Source of the DNA: Nematocida homosporus
Taxonomy: Eukaryota; Microsporidia
Length of the DNA stretch: 64,000 bases
NCBI RefSeq assembly: GCF_024244095.1
Contig: NW_026250687.1
Span: 62,001 to 126,000, forward strand
Reading direction: 5' to 3'
The first letter of the stretch is position 1, and each line of letters opens with the position of its first letter. The translations under genes and the position numbers were made by a program. The notes beneath the pieces are model-generated. The model was not told where the DNA came from. It did not search any database and saw only the letters and a list, made by a program, of their open reading frames with translations. Positions 8,646 through 17,657 of this stretch are shown here, piece by piece.

Positions 8646-10982
8646 ATGAAGATTAGTATTTCCTTGGCTTTAGCCTACATCTCATTGGTCCCCTGGATTG
8701 GTGCTAAACCTAGCAAGACTAAGAAGAGTAATCAAAGTGTTAAGGTTAGCAAGCCTGTAAATATCTGGGCTGAGAAAACTAGTTTGGTCGAGTTGTCTCC
8801 GGAGTTAGAGATGGCGAAGAAGTTCTTTACCCAAAAGTTGAAGCGGGGCTCTGCCTCAGTTGATTATAAGGATCTATTGACTAAACAGACGATTTTGACC
8901 CAGTCCGTGCCTAAGCTGGTTCATTTGGTTCAGGAGTCCTATGGAATTATTGACTATGCTTATTCTGAAGCGAAGGAGTCTCCTGATGTTGATCACACCA
9001 AGCTAGTTGATCGAGGCCGGTTGGTAACTGAAAGTATAACTGCCGTTCTTCAGCACAATACTGAGTTGGTTGGGTTTCACGCATACGTTCTGAATGACAT
9101 GCGCCACTCCAATAGGACTATGATGCCTTGGTGGGTCGTTTCTCAGCTAGTTCAGAAAGAGAAAGATGACATCGATACTAATGCGATTGGTATTTGGACC
9201 GACCAGCTGACTTATGGTTTGTTTAACAGTCGAACTAGCCCATGGGCTATTCTTTGCAATGGAGTGACTACCATGAAGCTATTACTGAATTACAGACACG
9301 AAGGAAAGCTAAAGCGCTGGTCTCAGGCAAAATTGATCGAGGAGATTAATGTAAGCCATCTGTCTAAAGCACCATACGCTGCGTTTTTGGCACGTGCCGA
9401 GATTCTGAATGGGTTCGTAGAGCGCAACTCGGCATTTCTCGCTAAGCTCGCTGTTCAGTACGACCGGATTATGGCCAAAGTATCACTAGCTGACCTAGAA
9501 AAACTAATTGGTGATTTGCAAGACCACCACCGCCGAAACCCTTCAATTAGTTCGACGAATACGTTGCACTTGCAGCATCTTACTGAGTTTCTGATCGATC
9601 TGCAAAAGTGCATAGAGTACACTAAGGCTTTGCTAGACCTCAAGGAAGTCTTTGCTGCCGCAAGAAAACTAGCAAAACCCTCCAATCGCATGTTGTTCTA
9701 TCTTGCTCAGAGCCATCACACGATCTATTGGATCTTCTTGGCCCAGCTAATCGAAAATACCCCTGGTACTATCAATAATAGAGATCTAAAAATACGCAAC
9801 TACATTCGGCGTATGATAAAGGTAAGAATCAGCCAGATTAAGCCGGCCTTGGCCAGTAGTTTTATTGTTAAACTGAGTGAAATCGTCCGATCGCAGGTTC
9901 CTTTCCAGACCGAACTCAATAAGATTTTCACCTACGCTGATCAATGCTTGCAATCAACTGCTCACCCGCTTTTGGTATCTAAGCCCCGCCAAAAGGATGG
10001 CTTCTATGCCGAGGTACCGGCAATTGTGATTTTCGAGAACCTCGTGCCAATTGTTCGTCGAGCTGCTAACATCAACTTAAAGCCGTACCAGGACATAGTA
10101 GCTGAATACGATCCAAGTAACATCAAGCAATTTGCAGACGGTTTGGCCATAGCTCTAACTAAGGTGCGCGCTTTGATGTCGTCTTTGCAGAATGATGTGC
10201 TGGCCGAGAAGTACCAGCCATTGGTTAATTTCATCCAGCACATTTACCAGCAAAACCCCAGCCAGCACATTTGGCCATTAGAGCTTGCTAGGTACCAACT
10301 TATTCGCCGCCGCTGTCTCAAAGCTTCAGCAGCCGATAAATCCGTTGGCATAAGTAAAGCCCTACAACACAAGTCCGCAATCAAGCAATTCGCTAAAGAA
10401 CAAATCGTTCATGTTTTAGCCAGCGCCTTAGTAACTAAGGGTGCTTATATTACTACACTGTGCGACCATATCCACCATCTCACCAAGAGCCTTGCCTATA
10501 GCTGCCGCCTGCCAAAAGCACATGAAATCACTCAGAATGAATACTCCCTCTACTGTCTCAAAAAGTACATATACCAGCTGAATATCATTGACATCTTCTT
10601 TACCACTGTCGGCTTTGACCTGCCTACAACAGTTACTGCTAAAGAGTATAAAGAGTTCTACCAGTGCTTAGCTGATGTTCTCAATGATAATGGTGACACG
10701 GTCAACTCAGACTCAACAGATATGAATGCCCAGTCATCAAGTACCACTAAAAACCCTAGCCATGATATGCAAACCAGAATCAAACATGCCATCCGAAAAG
10801 TCTATCGGCTCAACCCAGGACCGTTTTATGCCCAGATTAACAAGTTCTTAAACCATCTTCCACTAGCTTATATCACCGACCAAAGCATTCTTGAACCCGA
10901 ACTTAACTCCGCCTCTTTTGTTGCTCAACTCAAAGCCGGTTACGACCACAATGATGACATTACTCCCGATCTACTGAAATAA
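8646..10982 (+). CDS. Large secreted helical protein with IYRxNP-type motifs
   Basis: 778 aa, no recognised domain. Residues 1-20 (MKISISLALAYISLVPWIGA) form a strong signal peptide, and there is no later membrane segment, so secretion is likely. The remainder is predicted almost all-helical. A short motif recurs: HHRRNP at about 294-299, HIYQQNPSQ at about 531-539 and KVYRLNP at about 718-724. Each follows an amphipathic helix, so the protein may contain three diverged copies of one domain. The second copy (IQHIYQQNPSQ...P...R.Q) matches ITNIYRRNPIQ...P...R.Q in the secreted protein at 15811. Third positions are richer in C and T in the 3' half. Function unknown. Confidence 0.8.
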   Translation: MKISISLALAYISLVPWIGAKPSKTKKSNQSVKVSKPVNIWAEKTSLVELSPELEMAKKFFTQKLKRGSASVDYKDLLTKQTILTQSVPKLVHLVQESYGIIDYAYSEAKESPDVDHTKLVDRGRLVTESITAVLQHNTELVGFHAYVLNDMRHSNRTMMPWWVVSQLVQKEKDDIDTNAIGIWTDQLTYGLFNSRTSPWAILCNGVTTMKLLLNYRHEGKLKRWSQAKLIEEINVSHLSKAPYAAFLARAEILNGFVERNSAFLAKLAVQYDRIMAKVSLADLEKLIGDLQDHHRRNPSISSTNTLHLQHLTEFLIDLQKCIEYTKALLDLKEVFAAARKLAKPSNRMLFYLAQSHHTIYWIFLAQLIENTPGTINNRDLKIRNYIRRMIKVRISQIKPALASSFIVKLSEIVRSQVPFQTELNKIFTYADQCLQSTAHPLLVSKPRQKDGFYAEVPAIVIFENLVPIVRRAANINLKPYQDIVAEYDPSNIKQFADGLAIALTKVRALMSSLQNDVLAEKYQPLVNFIQHIYQQNPSQHIWPLELARYQLIRRRCLKASAADKSVGISKALQHKSAIKQFAKEQIVHVLASALVTKGAYITTLCDHIHHLTKSLAYSCRLPKAHEITQNEYSLYCLKKYIYQLNIIDIFFTTVGFDLPTTVTAKEYKEFYQCLADVLNDNGDTVNSDSTDMNAQSSSTTKNPSHDMQTRIKHAIRKVYRLNPGPFYAQINKFLNHLPLAYITDQSILEPELNSASFVAQLKAGYDHNDDITPDLLK

Positions 10983-11077
10983 TACCCATTGACAATAAAC
11001 ACAATTTAGCTAATTGACTTACATTGGTGCCAAGTTGATGTTATTCTGTTTATTTAAGCGACATTACTAGCCGTATG

Positions 11078-11333
11078 CTAACCCAATACTTAACTAATAC
11101 ATACTCTATTAAAGACACACCTCGATACGACATACTAACACATTTATTGAATGTAGATGATGATATGACGTCATACTCAAAGTTCAATAATCTGGCTACT
11201 ACTGAGTTAGTATTTGATATGACGTCATACCTTACCAACCCAATACCAACCTAATACTAATGCGATCGGACAATGAATAAACGATTTAGTGTGAGGAAGG
11301 AGTAGTGGTTGTGTAACGACGCTAGACTAAGTG
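11078..11333 (+). repeat. Dispersed repeat, copy A (about 255 bp)
   Basis: Similar along its length to 54085-54292, beginning CTAACCCAATACTTAACTAA and including AATACGACATACTAAC-like sequence, TTTATTGAATGTAG, ATGACGTCAT, CTAATACTAATGCGATCGGA and TGAATAAACGATTTAG. Unlike copy B it carries about 50 extra bases bounded by a second ATGACGTCAT, so the palindrome region is duplicated. It ends about 70 bases before the membrane-protein start. No coding capacity or terminal repeats are seen. Confidence 0.75.
11165..11228. promoter_or_regulatory. Two ATGACGTCAT palindromes (CRE-like)
   Basis: Perfect 10-bp palindromes at 11165-11174 and 11219-11228, 54 bp apart, inside dispersed repeat copy A. TGACGTCA is the classic bZIP (CREB/ATF) site. 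Confidence 0.4.
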
Positions 11334-11404
11334 ATTATTGGTGTTTTGGGTTTCTATTTTTAGATACGGAGTGATTGCATAAATTAACCGTTGGCCCCTT
11401 TTCT

Positions 11405-12781
11405 ATGGACTCATATACGCAATCACTTCTGAAAACAACCCATACATTCATGCGCAATGAAAGGTCGCTTCTTTCCTTAGCAAAGAAGTCTTCCGGTACA
11501 CTAGCCAAAGAGTATCAGAAAGAACTTACTAGATACATTAAGGATCTTTCCTATCTTGAAAGAAAGTTTTCCAAAAGAGGAAACCGGCTTAACAATAGCG
11601 CTATTCACATAGCTTCGCTCACTTCTTCTAGTGATCCTAAAGCTCTTCAAGATTTAATATCTCACAAAGTCGCTGACTTGCTCCAAAGAAAAATCAGTCT
11701 TATCAAAGAGATCATTGAATGCAAAAATAACCTCAAACAACACAGCAAAGTAATCAATGCTTACATCAGCATGCTGGATGATTCCCCGACTAATAACTCC
11801 GGTTTGTTCTTCCCAAGTAGTTCTGATTTTCACTCGTTCTCCATTGAGAACCTCACCGAGGAGCAACGAGAAATGAACCATAAGATTCTCGAGCACTATC
11901 GGCAATACAACAAATTATTAGCCGAAATAGAAGATATTGCCCAAAGCACCAATGTTAGCAAACAAGATCGTAAAACCATCTTCTCCATTCTCTTCCCCAC
12001 CTCCTCACACGACTCCTTTCCCTACCTCTCTAAATCCCTACGATCTTTATTTGGCTCACGCATTGCCTCTTTTGATGGGTTTATCAAAGAGGTCTATCAT
12101 AAGAGTGCTAGTAAAGAAATCTATTTGACTGCCAATCCCGATGGTTTAGATGTGCTCATCTGCTTTGTCCATTTCTGTCGCAAACACCTTATTTGTGCCT
12201 CTGGGTTTCTACTCGGTAGTATTTCCACCTGTGTGTTGGTTAATTGGCGCTTATTCGATCTATTTGCTTCTTATAAGACTTCTCGGCTCACTCTTTTTTC
12301 CTACTCCTTCCTCAGTCTTAGTGTCTTGTTCTTTTGGGTTAGTGTCGGTGTTGTTAGCTTCTTTTCTTCTTGGGTCTTTGGCTACTCTCTACCTCCTAGC
12401 TCGACTACCACTACTTCCAATACCGCCTCACCAACCAGTAGTTCTTCCTCCGCCCACAAACTGTATCTTCTCTTTGCTCTTAATCTCGGTGTCACCATAT
12501 CTTCCTCAGTCTTAGCCGCCTCCCTAGTCTATTTTTTATCTATCTCCATTACTATCTCTCACCATATATCTATCTTCCAATTCGCCTCATTAGCTCTAGC
12601 CAAATTCGCTCTCTACTTCTACATCATTGGCTTCCTCTTCATGCTAAAGAAGTCTCGAACTATATCTCCTAAACCAAGTGGCACCATTTTACTTGCTATC
12701 TTCTCCATTCTTCTGACCACCGCACTATCCGGATACATTTCCTATCTCTCCCTCTACGGCCTCTACCAACTCATTCACTAG
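11405..12781 (+). CDS. Multi-pass membrane protein with helical N-domain, unknown
   Basis: 458 aa from the first in-frame ATG at 11405; the frame extends 30 bases upstream without an ATG. Residues 1-220 are hydrophilic and helical with coiled-coil character (EYQKELTRYIKDLSYLERKF, ILEHYRQYNKLLAEIEDIA). The C-terminal half has about five or six membrane segments (LICFVHFCRKHLICASGFLLG, LFSYSFLSLSVLFFWVSVGV, YLLFALNLGVTISSSVLAAS, LALAKFALYFYIIGFLFML, ILLAIFSILLTTALSGYI) broken by a Ser/Thr-rich loop. I do not recognise the family. An AATAAA at 12784-12789, directly after the TAG, suggests a very short 3' UTR. Confidence 0.7.
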   Translation: MDSYTQSLLKTTHTFMRNERSLLSLAKKSSGTLAKEYQKELTRYIKDLSYLERKFSKRGNRLNNSAIHIASLTSSSDPKALQDLISHKVADLLQRKISLIKEIIECKNNLKQHSKVINAYISMLDDSPTNNSGLFFPSSSDFHSFSIENLTEEQREMNHKILEHYRQYNKLLAEIEDIAQSTNVSKQDRKTIFSILFPTSSHDSFPYLSKSLRSLFGSRIASFDGFIKEVYHKSASKEIYLTANPDGLDVLICFVHFCRKHLICASGFLLGSISTCVLVNWRLFDLFASYKTSRLTLFSYSFLSLSVLFFWVSVGVVSFFSSWVFGYSLPPSSTTTTSNTASPTSSSSSAHKLYLLFALNLGVTISSSVLAASLVYFLSISITISHHISIFQFASLALAKFALYFYIIGFLFMLKKSRTISPKPSGTILLAIFSILLTTALSGYISYLSLYGLYQLIH

Positions 12782-13177
12782 TAAATAAACGCCCATTCAA
12801 CCAGGTTCAGCTTAATTATAACCCACCACTACCCTTCTAGTCACTAAATTGAACCCAACCCAATCCTAATCCCAACATAACCCAATAAATTGAACCTAAT
12901 CCAATAATAACATAATCTAACTCAATCTAATCACAATCCTAATCCAATATCAACCCAACCCAACTCAACCTATAGCTCAATTTAAATCCCAATACTAACC
13001 TAATACTAACCTAATACTAACTCAACTTAAATCCCAATTCAATACTAACTCAATACTAACTCAATACTAACCCAACTTGATATCAACTTAGCATTTATAA
13101 AACATAATCTAAAACTAAACCCAACTCAATTCAATTCAATCTGAAGTTCATTTAAAATTGTTATTTCTTTTATTAGA
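12782..13177. other. Intergenic, A/C-rich with 11-mer tandem repeats
   Basis: No gene seen. AATACTAACCT occurs in tandem from 12991 to about 13020 and AATACTAACTC in tandem from 13041 to about 13070. These contain TACTAAC, the yeast branch-point word, in a clearly non-intronic setting. Confidence 0.6.
12784..12789 (+). terminator. AATAAA poly(A)-type signal 2 bases past the stop
   Basis: AATAAA begins two bases after the TAG stop of the membrane-protein gene, implying an extremely short 3' UTR. Confidence 0.45.
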
Positions 13178-13645
13178 ATGGAACAGTTCGCCTTAGATGA
13201 CCTATTTCTACGGCTAATGACCAAAAGAAAAGAATGTTTACACTCTCTTTATCTTGCTTATCAAACCAAAATAACTGAATTTCTGGAAAAGGAAAAGGAA
13301 TTACAAGATAAGCCTTTAAATGACTACTTCAATGCAATCAAACAAAAGCAGATAGAAGAGGAAAAGAGATTAGAAAAGGAGAGATTAGAAAGGGAGAGAT
13401 TAGAAAAGGAGAGATTAGAGAAGGAGAAAGAGGAGAGGCTTAGAAAGGCTGAAGAAGAGGAGAAGAGAAAGAGAAGACGATCAATGATAGTTCATATTGA
13501 TGATATGTCCTTCTGTTTCGGAAAGGAAGAGTTACAGCAACTAACTGGCCAAGAAAAGGAAGTTGATCCACAAGTAAAAGATGTTCTACATAAGATGAAT
13601 GAATTATTCAAACAACTCAATACTGCTAAAGCATCTAAATCATAA
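13178..13645 (+). CDS. Charged-helix protein, unknown, 155 aa
   Basis: Not recognised. The N-terminal 55 residues are helical and ordinary in composition. Residues about 58-103 form an uninterrupted E/K/R stretch with repeats of RLEKE and RLERE, typical of a stable single alpha helix or coiled coil. A C-terminal domain (SMIVHIDDMSFCFGKEELQQL, VKDVLHKMNELFKQLN) follows. No signal peptide or membrane segment. The repeat-rich part is also repetitive at DNA level (AGATTAGAAAAGG). The ATG at 13178 follows an AAAATTG-containing stretch about 20 bases upstream. Confidence 0.65.
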   Translation: MEQFALDDLFLRLMTKRKECLHSLYLAYQTKITEFLEKEKELQDKPLNDYFNAIKQKQIEEEKRLEKERLERERLEKERLEKEKEERLRKAEEEEKRKRRRSMIVHIDDMSFCFGKEELQQLTGQEKEVDPQVKDVLHKMNELFKQLNTAKASKS

Positions 13646-13784
13646 GTAGTCCATATTACGTCATCTAACACAACACAACACAATCTAACACATTGGGTTA
13701 GTATTTGATCAAACGCATTAACATGGCTGGACAGCTAACATCAATAAACGTAACCACATACTAACTTATCTATTTATTCGGGCA

Positions 13785-15023
13785 TTAGCTGCTGTACTGC
13801 TGACAAATAAAGGAGCAGAGCACCTTTTTTACAATTATCCTCCGACCATCTAATGAACTCTGTTTCTTAAGGACGGTGCGTGGTTCGTAAATGAACCATC
13901 TTTTGCAAACATCACACCATTCACCCCTACTGGCCTCAGTGGAAGTAGTTCGGTGTAGGAAGGCGGTTGGGGGCATATAGAGAGCACACAGTTGATGTAA
14001 ACTGGGGCATTTCAAGGGGGAGATGGCTTTTTCTTCTTCATAGGGATTCCCGCCTGCTCGGAGGGTGGCTAAGGCTGGGAAGGAAGTAAAGAACTTATAA
14101 GGAATGTGTTTGAGTCGGTTTTCACTGACATCAATCACTTCAATTAGGGATTTACCCGATTCGGCACCTTTGATATCAATTTCTTCTAAAAAGTTGTTTT
14201 TGACGTTGATATACTTGAGGTTTTTGAGAGCAAAGATACCCTGGGGAATTGTTTTGAGCTGATTGTTGCTGAAGTCGAGTTTTTCGACCTTTTCTAGCTT
14301 ACAGACCCAATCGCCTAGTTCTTCTAGTTGGTTGCGATATACTGGGAGAATGGTAAGCTTTTTAAGGGCACCAAGATTTGGGAGTCTTTTGAGGGCATTA
14401 TTACCCAGTCCTAGTTCTTGTAGGTGGTAGAGCCGACCCATTTCTTCGGGTAAACTAGCGATCTTATTATTACTGAGATTGAGCCAGACAAGTTTGGAAA
14501 GGCGGCAAATGTCTTTGGGGATAGTGACAATATCATTATTGCTTAGATCAATCTTGGTTAGATTTTGGAGGAGAGCAATTTCAGGGGGTACGGCCCGAAG
14601 CTTGTTGCTAAAGAAGCCGAACTTACAAAGTGACTTCATGCCAAAGACACAATTAGGGATCTTTTCAAAGCGGTTTTCACTGAGACCTAAACCGGCGATG
14701 TTTTTTAAGTTGGCTAACGAGTCGGGCAGATCTTGTAATCTGTTCCTTGTTAAATCAACCCAGGTAAGGTTTGTGATTTCCCCCATTTCTTCTGAAACCC
14801 GTTCAATCCAATTATCATTAAGGGCCAGCCGAGTAAGGTTGGTCATGTGCCGGATTTCATTGGGAACTTCTCTAATCTTGTTATTAGATACGATAAGCCA
14901 GTTTAGTGCTGATGAGGAAAAGACTTCTTCTGGGATTTTCTGTAAGTCTTTACGGCCTATGTCCAAGGAGAAGATCTTTTGTTCGGAATGTGCCTTATTG
15001 ATGTAGCTGACCTTTCCACCCAT
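13785..15023 (-). CDS. Leucine-rich-repeat protein with C-terminal Cys module
   Basis: 412 aa. About a dozen 23-residue LRRs of the plant/Ras-binding type (LxxLxLSxNxLxxLPxxIxxL) cover residues about 18-340, for example LTRLALNDNWIERVSEEMG and LVWLNLSNNKIASLPEEMG. The C-terminus has Cys pairs C370/C373 (CDVC) and C403/C407 (CSFIC). This paired-Cys ending is seen in some fungal LRR proteins and suggests a small zinc module. The N-terminus MGGKVS fits an N-myristoylation signal (Gly2, Ser6), so the protein may sit on membranes. There is no catalytic domain; a scaffold role is likely. AATAAA lies just past the stop. Confidence 0.85.
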   Translation of the reverse strand: MGGKVSYINKAHSEQKIFSLDIGRKDLQKIPEEVFSSSALNWLIVSNNKIREVPNEIRHMTNLTRLALNDNWIERVSEEMGEITNLTWVDLTRNRLQDLPDSLANLKNIAGLGLSENRFEKIPNCVFGMKSLCKFGFFSNKLRAVPPEIALLQNLTKIDLSNNDIVTIPKDICRLSKLVWLNLSNNKIASLPEEMGRLYHLQELGLGNNALKRLPNLGALKKLTILPVYRNQLEELGDWVCKLEKVEKLDFSNNQLKTIPQGIFALKNLKYINVKNNFLEEIDIKGAESGKSLIEVIDVSENRLKHIPYKFFTSFPALATLRAGGNPYEEEKAISPLKCPSLHQLCALYMPPTAFLHRTTSTEASRGEWCDVCKRWFIYEPRTVLKKQSSLDGRRIIVKKVLCSFICQQYSS

Positions 15024-15810
15024 GTATTTTGGGCAACTTCCCTTTTTAAAACACCATCCTGAAACCTAGTTTCATTGTATCGCCATGACAATAGTCCAAA
15101 TACCAACTACCTTAGCAACTGTTTATTTAGTTGGTTGAACTGAGGTAAGTTTTAGTAGGTGTTTAGATAGTAAGATTGCGTTAGATCGGATTGGTTTAGG
15201 CGGGTTTGAGTTAGTTTGGACTGGTTTGAGTTGGCTTAGGCTAATATTGACTATACACATGTTTAGCTGAACTTTGCTCTATTCAAGTGAGTTTTTGCTA
15301 TTAGTGCTGAATAATTGAGATAGTATCGGGTTGGTATTGGGTTAGTTTGGCTGGAGTTCAAGACTTGATGTGGTTAGTATTGGTATTGGATTGGGTTAGT
15401 ATTGGATTGGTCAGAATAATGTATTTGTTTTCATAGTCGGCTAGTTCGGGACACGTGCTTCATCAGTCTGTACAGCTTCAGAGCAACATTATTACCACCA
15501 GCCAATAAAGACTTCCCCTTAATGACTAATGTGCTAAGGGGACTGCTTAAGCAAGATTTATCGAGAAAAGCAGTCTAGACGAGATTAGATTCATATATTA
15601 ACAAAAGCTTTGGTCTCTTAATTTTAATCCACATGGGTTATAGCCACAACCATACTGAGATGTCTTTGATTATTATTGGGATATTATTGGGTTAGTATTC
15701 TATTGAGATATAAAACGATCAAAAAGTTTTTGTTTTGATTAGTTTAATAAAATCAATTTAGATCTAGTTATAAAAATTACTATTTGGGAGTAAAAAACAA
15801 AAAACTAGAT
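15024..15810. other. Long intergenic with two adjacent hairpins
   Basis: No protein gene seen in 787 bases. Two consecutive inverted repeats sit at 15515-15541 and 15541-15575 (listed separately), in sequence that lacks the usual low-complexity words. The flanks are TTGGGTTAGTATTGG-type. This is the most likely place in the window for an unlisted noncoding RNA or regulatory element. Confidence 0.5.
15515..15575. repeat. Two adjacent perfect hairpins
   Basis: CCCCTTA (15515-15521) pairs with TAAGGGG (15535-15541) across a 13-base loop. GACTGCTT (15541-15548) pairs with AAGCAGTC (15568-15575) across a 19-base loop. The two stems share base 15541 and could stack. I do not match it to a known RNA family. 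Confidence 0.55.
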
Positions 15811-17496
15811 ATGCGCATTAAGAATGTTTTCTTGGGTTTAATTTTAAAGTGTCATTGGATGTATGTTAATTGTATCATGGATTCATTGGAAGAACATGAT
15901 GGTTTGCGTAACTCGAACGATTGGGAAAACAATAATTGCCAGCCTGGTTATATACCCCATAGCGATATGTACGAGGATATTAGCAGTGCCTCTGACAAAC
16001 AGAATGAGGATGGCAATAACAGTCAATTAGATGAAGATGTTATGGAGCTAAGTGACACTGATATTAATGTGGTTAGTGTTATTAAATATGCCAGCCGTCT
16101 TCAAGACGATACGGCCAACAAAGCCGTGGGTAACTATACGGAGTCTATTGGTGCTGTTACTGGTACTAACGCCATTGCCGGTGATGCCATTGTAATTTCT
16201 GATAGTGTCGCATCCGATACTGAGAATAATGGGAATGAAGAGAATATGGTTAGGCGTAAAGTTGCCAAAAATGCGGCGATTAATGGGGCTGTTATGGATA
16301 ATAGTACAACCATGCAGGGCAGTTCTAAAGCCAGCAAGGATAAAAGCTATATGATTGCCAGTCCAATAACTGATCCTGATAGGATTGTACCGCTGTTTAT
16401 TACATCAGCAAGTCATCCGTTTTTATCTCCAGAGCATATTATCGCTCCATGGAAAGGTGTTAAGGCTGCCGACATCAACTTAAGCTCATCCGAGGAGATT
16501 GTAGGGGATTTAGGCTTAACAGAGATAGCTCTTATATCTCTCTACACCGAGCAAGATATCCAAAAGCATCTTATCAGCAGTGCAAACATGATTCGCAAGA
16601 AATTAAGAGACACCAAGTCGCTAAGGAAAGAATGCCAAGACAACGTTGATTTGCTATTCAATAACCCAAAGATCCTCTTTTTCTTGTTAATGGAAGATAG
16701 GACGTTCTACCGCATGTTTTATTCGTTTGTTAACGAGTTACGGGCTTATTTGAGTGAGATAGCAGGAAAAGAGATTTCCCAGACGCAAATGATCTGGATA
16801 TTCTCTCTGCTAGATGACAAAAACAGCCCGCAACAAGAGAAATGGCTTGTTAATTTGGTAAGTACCATATCAAACAACATGGAGATTCTTCGCTACTTTA
16901 GCATGGCAAAGCAACCTCTTAAAGACTACTGTTGGGCCAAATACTTTGGAGAGGATAAGAGTTGTTGGCTGAAGTCGAATATCCAGCCAAGCACAAAGTA
17001 CCAAAACAGAATCCCAGGAGCTATTACCAACGCGAACTGCGTATATAACGTATTGCTTTATACTCTTTATTATGAACGATCTTTCCATTTAACTATCTAT
17101 GGCCATTCTTTAATGGACAACGGCAGCTGGTATAATAATATTAAGCAAATTGATATGGACCTTCACGCAACAATAACGAACATCTATAGGCGAAATCCCA
17201 TTCAAATAGTGTCCCCAGAAGTATGGAAGCGTTTACAGGCGGCCGAGAATAAGCGGGCAAAGAGTGTCGAGTACAGCAAGCTTCAATGGTTTGTTGTTAA
17301 GCACATAAAAGACCTATTTGAAGGTTTTGGGAAGGTTTGGATCTGTCAACTTGCAGATACCTTCAAACTAGCACTGCCTACCCAAGAGTCACCAACCGCA
17401 CTAGGCAAAAGACCATATAATACAATGGCCAACAATAATGCGCCGAGTAACCAAAACAGCAACCAGCAGAGCAATAAGCAAACAAGACTAGAATAG
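15811..17496 (+). CDS. Secreted protein with IYRxNP motif, unknown
   Basis: 561 aa from the first in-frame ATG at 15811. The open frame upstream has only a TTG at 15784. Residues 1-20 (MRIKNVFLGLILKCHWMYVN) look like a signal peptide with a short hydrophobic core, though the internal Lys makes this less than certain. Residues 25-190 are acidic, Asn/Asp-rich and low in hydrophobics. Residues 190-520 look helical and folded, with several Trp and Cys. NIYRRNPIQ at about 456-464 matches the motif in the 778-aa secreted protein at 8646. The tail is Asn/Gln/Ser-rich. No known family. Confidence 0.7.
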   Translation: MRIKNVFLGLILKCHWMYVNCIMDSLEEHDGLRNSNDWENNNCQPGYIPHSDMYEDISSASDKQNEDGNNSQLDEDVMELSDTDINVVSVIKYASRLQDDTANKAVGNYTESIGAVTGTNAIAGDAIVISDSVASDTENNGNEENMVRRKVAKNAAINGAVMDNSTTMQGSSKASKDKSYMIASPITDPDRIVPLFITSASHPFLSPEHIIAPWKGVKAADINLSSSEEIVGDLGLTEIALISLYTEQDIQKHLISSANMIRKKLRDTKSLRKECQDNVDLLFNNPKILFFLLMEDRTFYRMFYSFVNELRAYLSEIAGKEISQTQMIWIFSLLDDKNSPQQEKWLVNLVSTISNNMEILRYFSMAKQPLKDYCWAKYFGEDKSCWLKSNIQPSTKYQNRIPGAITNANCVYNVLLYTLYYERSFHLTIYGHSLMDNGSWYNNIKQIDMDLHATITNIYRRNPIQIVSPEVWKRLQAAENKRAKSVEYSKLQWFVVKHIKDLFEGFGKVWICQLADTFKLALPTQESPTALGKRPYNTMANNNAPSNQNSNQQSNKQTRLE

Positions 17497-17651
17497 AATA
17501 AAGGCAGATCTAGGTAGAGCATTTCATCTAAGCACCAATAAGACAAATCCATAAACTGTCACAATCAACCACACCCAACCCAACCTAACTCAACTCAACT
17601 CATCCTAACTCAACTCAACCTAACTCAACTCAATACAATAATACTAACAGG

Positions 17652-17657
17652 TTTATT
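17652..17657 (-). terminator. AATAAA overlapping the stop of the Pds5-like gene
   Basis: On the minus strand the sequence reads GATAAATAAACC: the TAA stop is part of the AATAAA signal. Confidence 0.45.

Larger units (their letters stand above)
10983..11404. other. Intergenic, mostly a dispersed repeat copy
   Basis: No gene seen. Most of it is the dispersed repeat at 11078-11333 (listed separately). A 62-codon minus-strand ORF here lies within the repeat and is not considered real. Confidence 0.6.

Noticed and set aside
11050..11238. 62-codon minus-strand frame
   Set aside because: Lies in dispersed repeat copy A and is not intact in copy B.
13041..13073. Intron branch point (TACTAAC) before the charged-helix gene
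   Set aside because: The word is in tandem 11-mers throughout intergenic DNA, with no convincing 5' splice site or upstream exon.
14479..15006. 175-codon plus-strand frame opposite the LRR gene
   Set aside because: Periodic Leu/Ser shadow of the LRR repeats.
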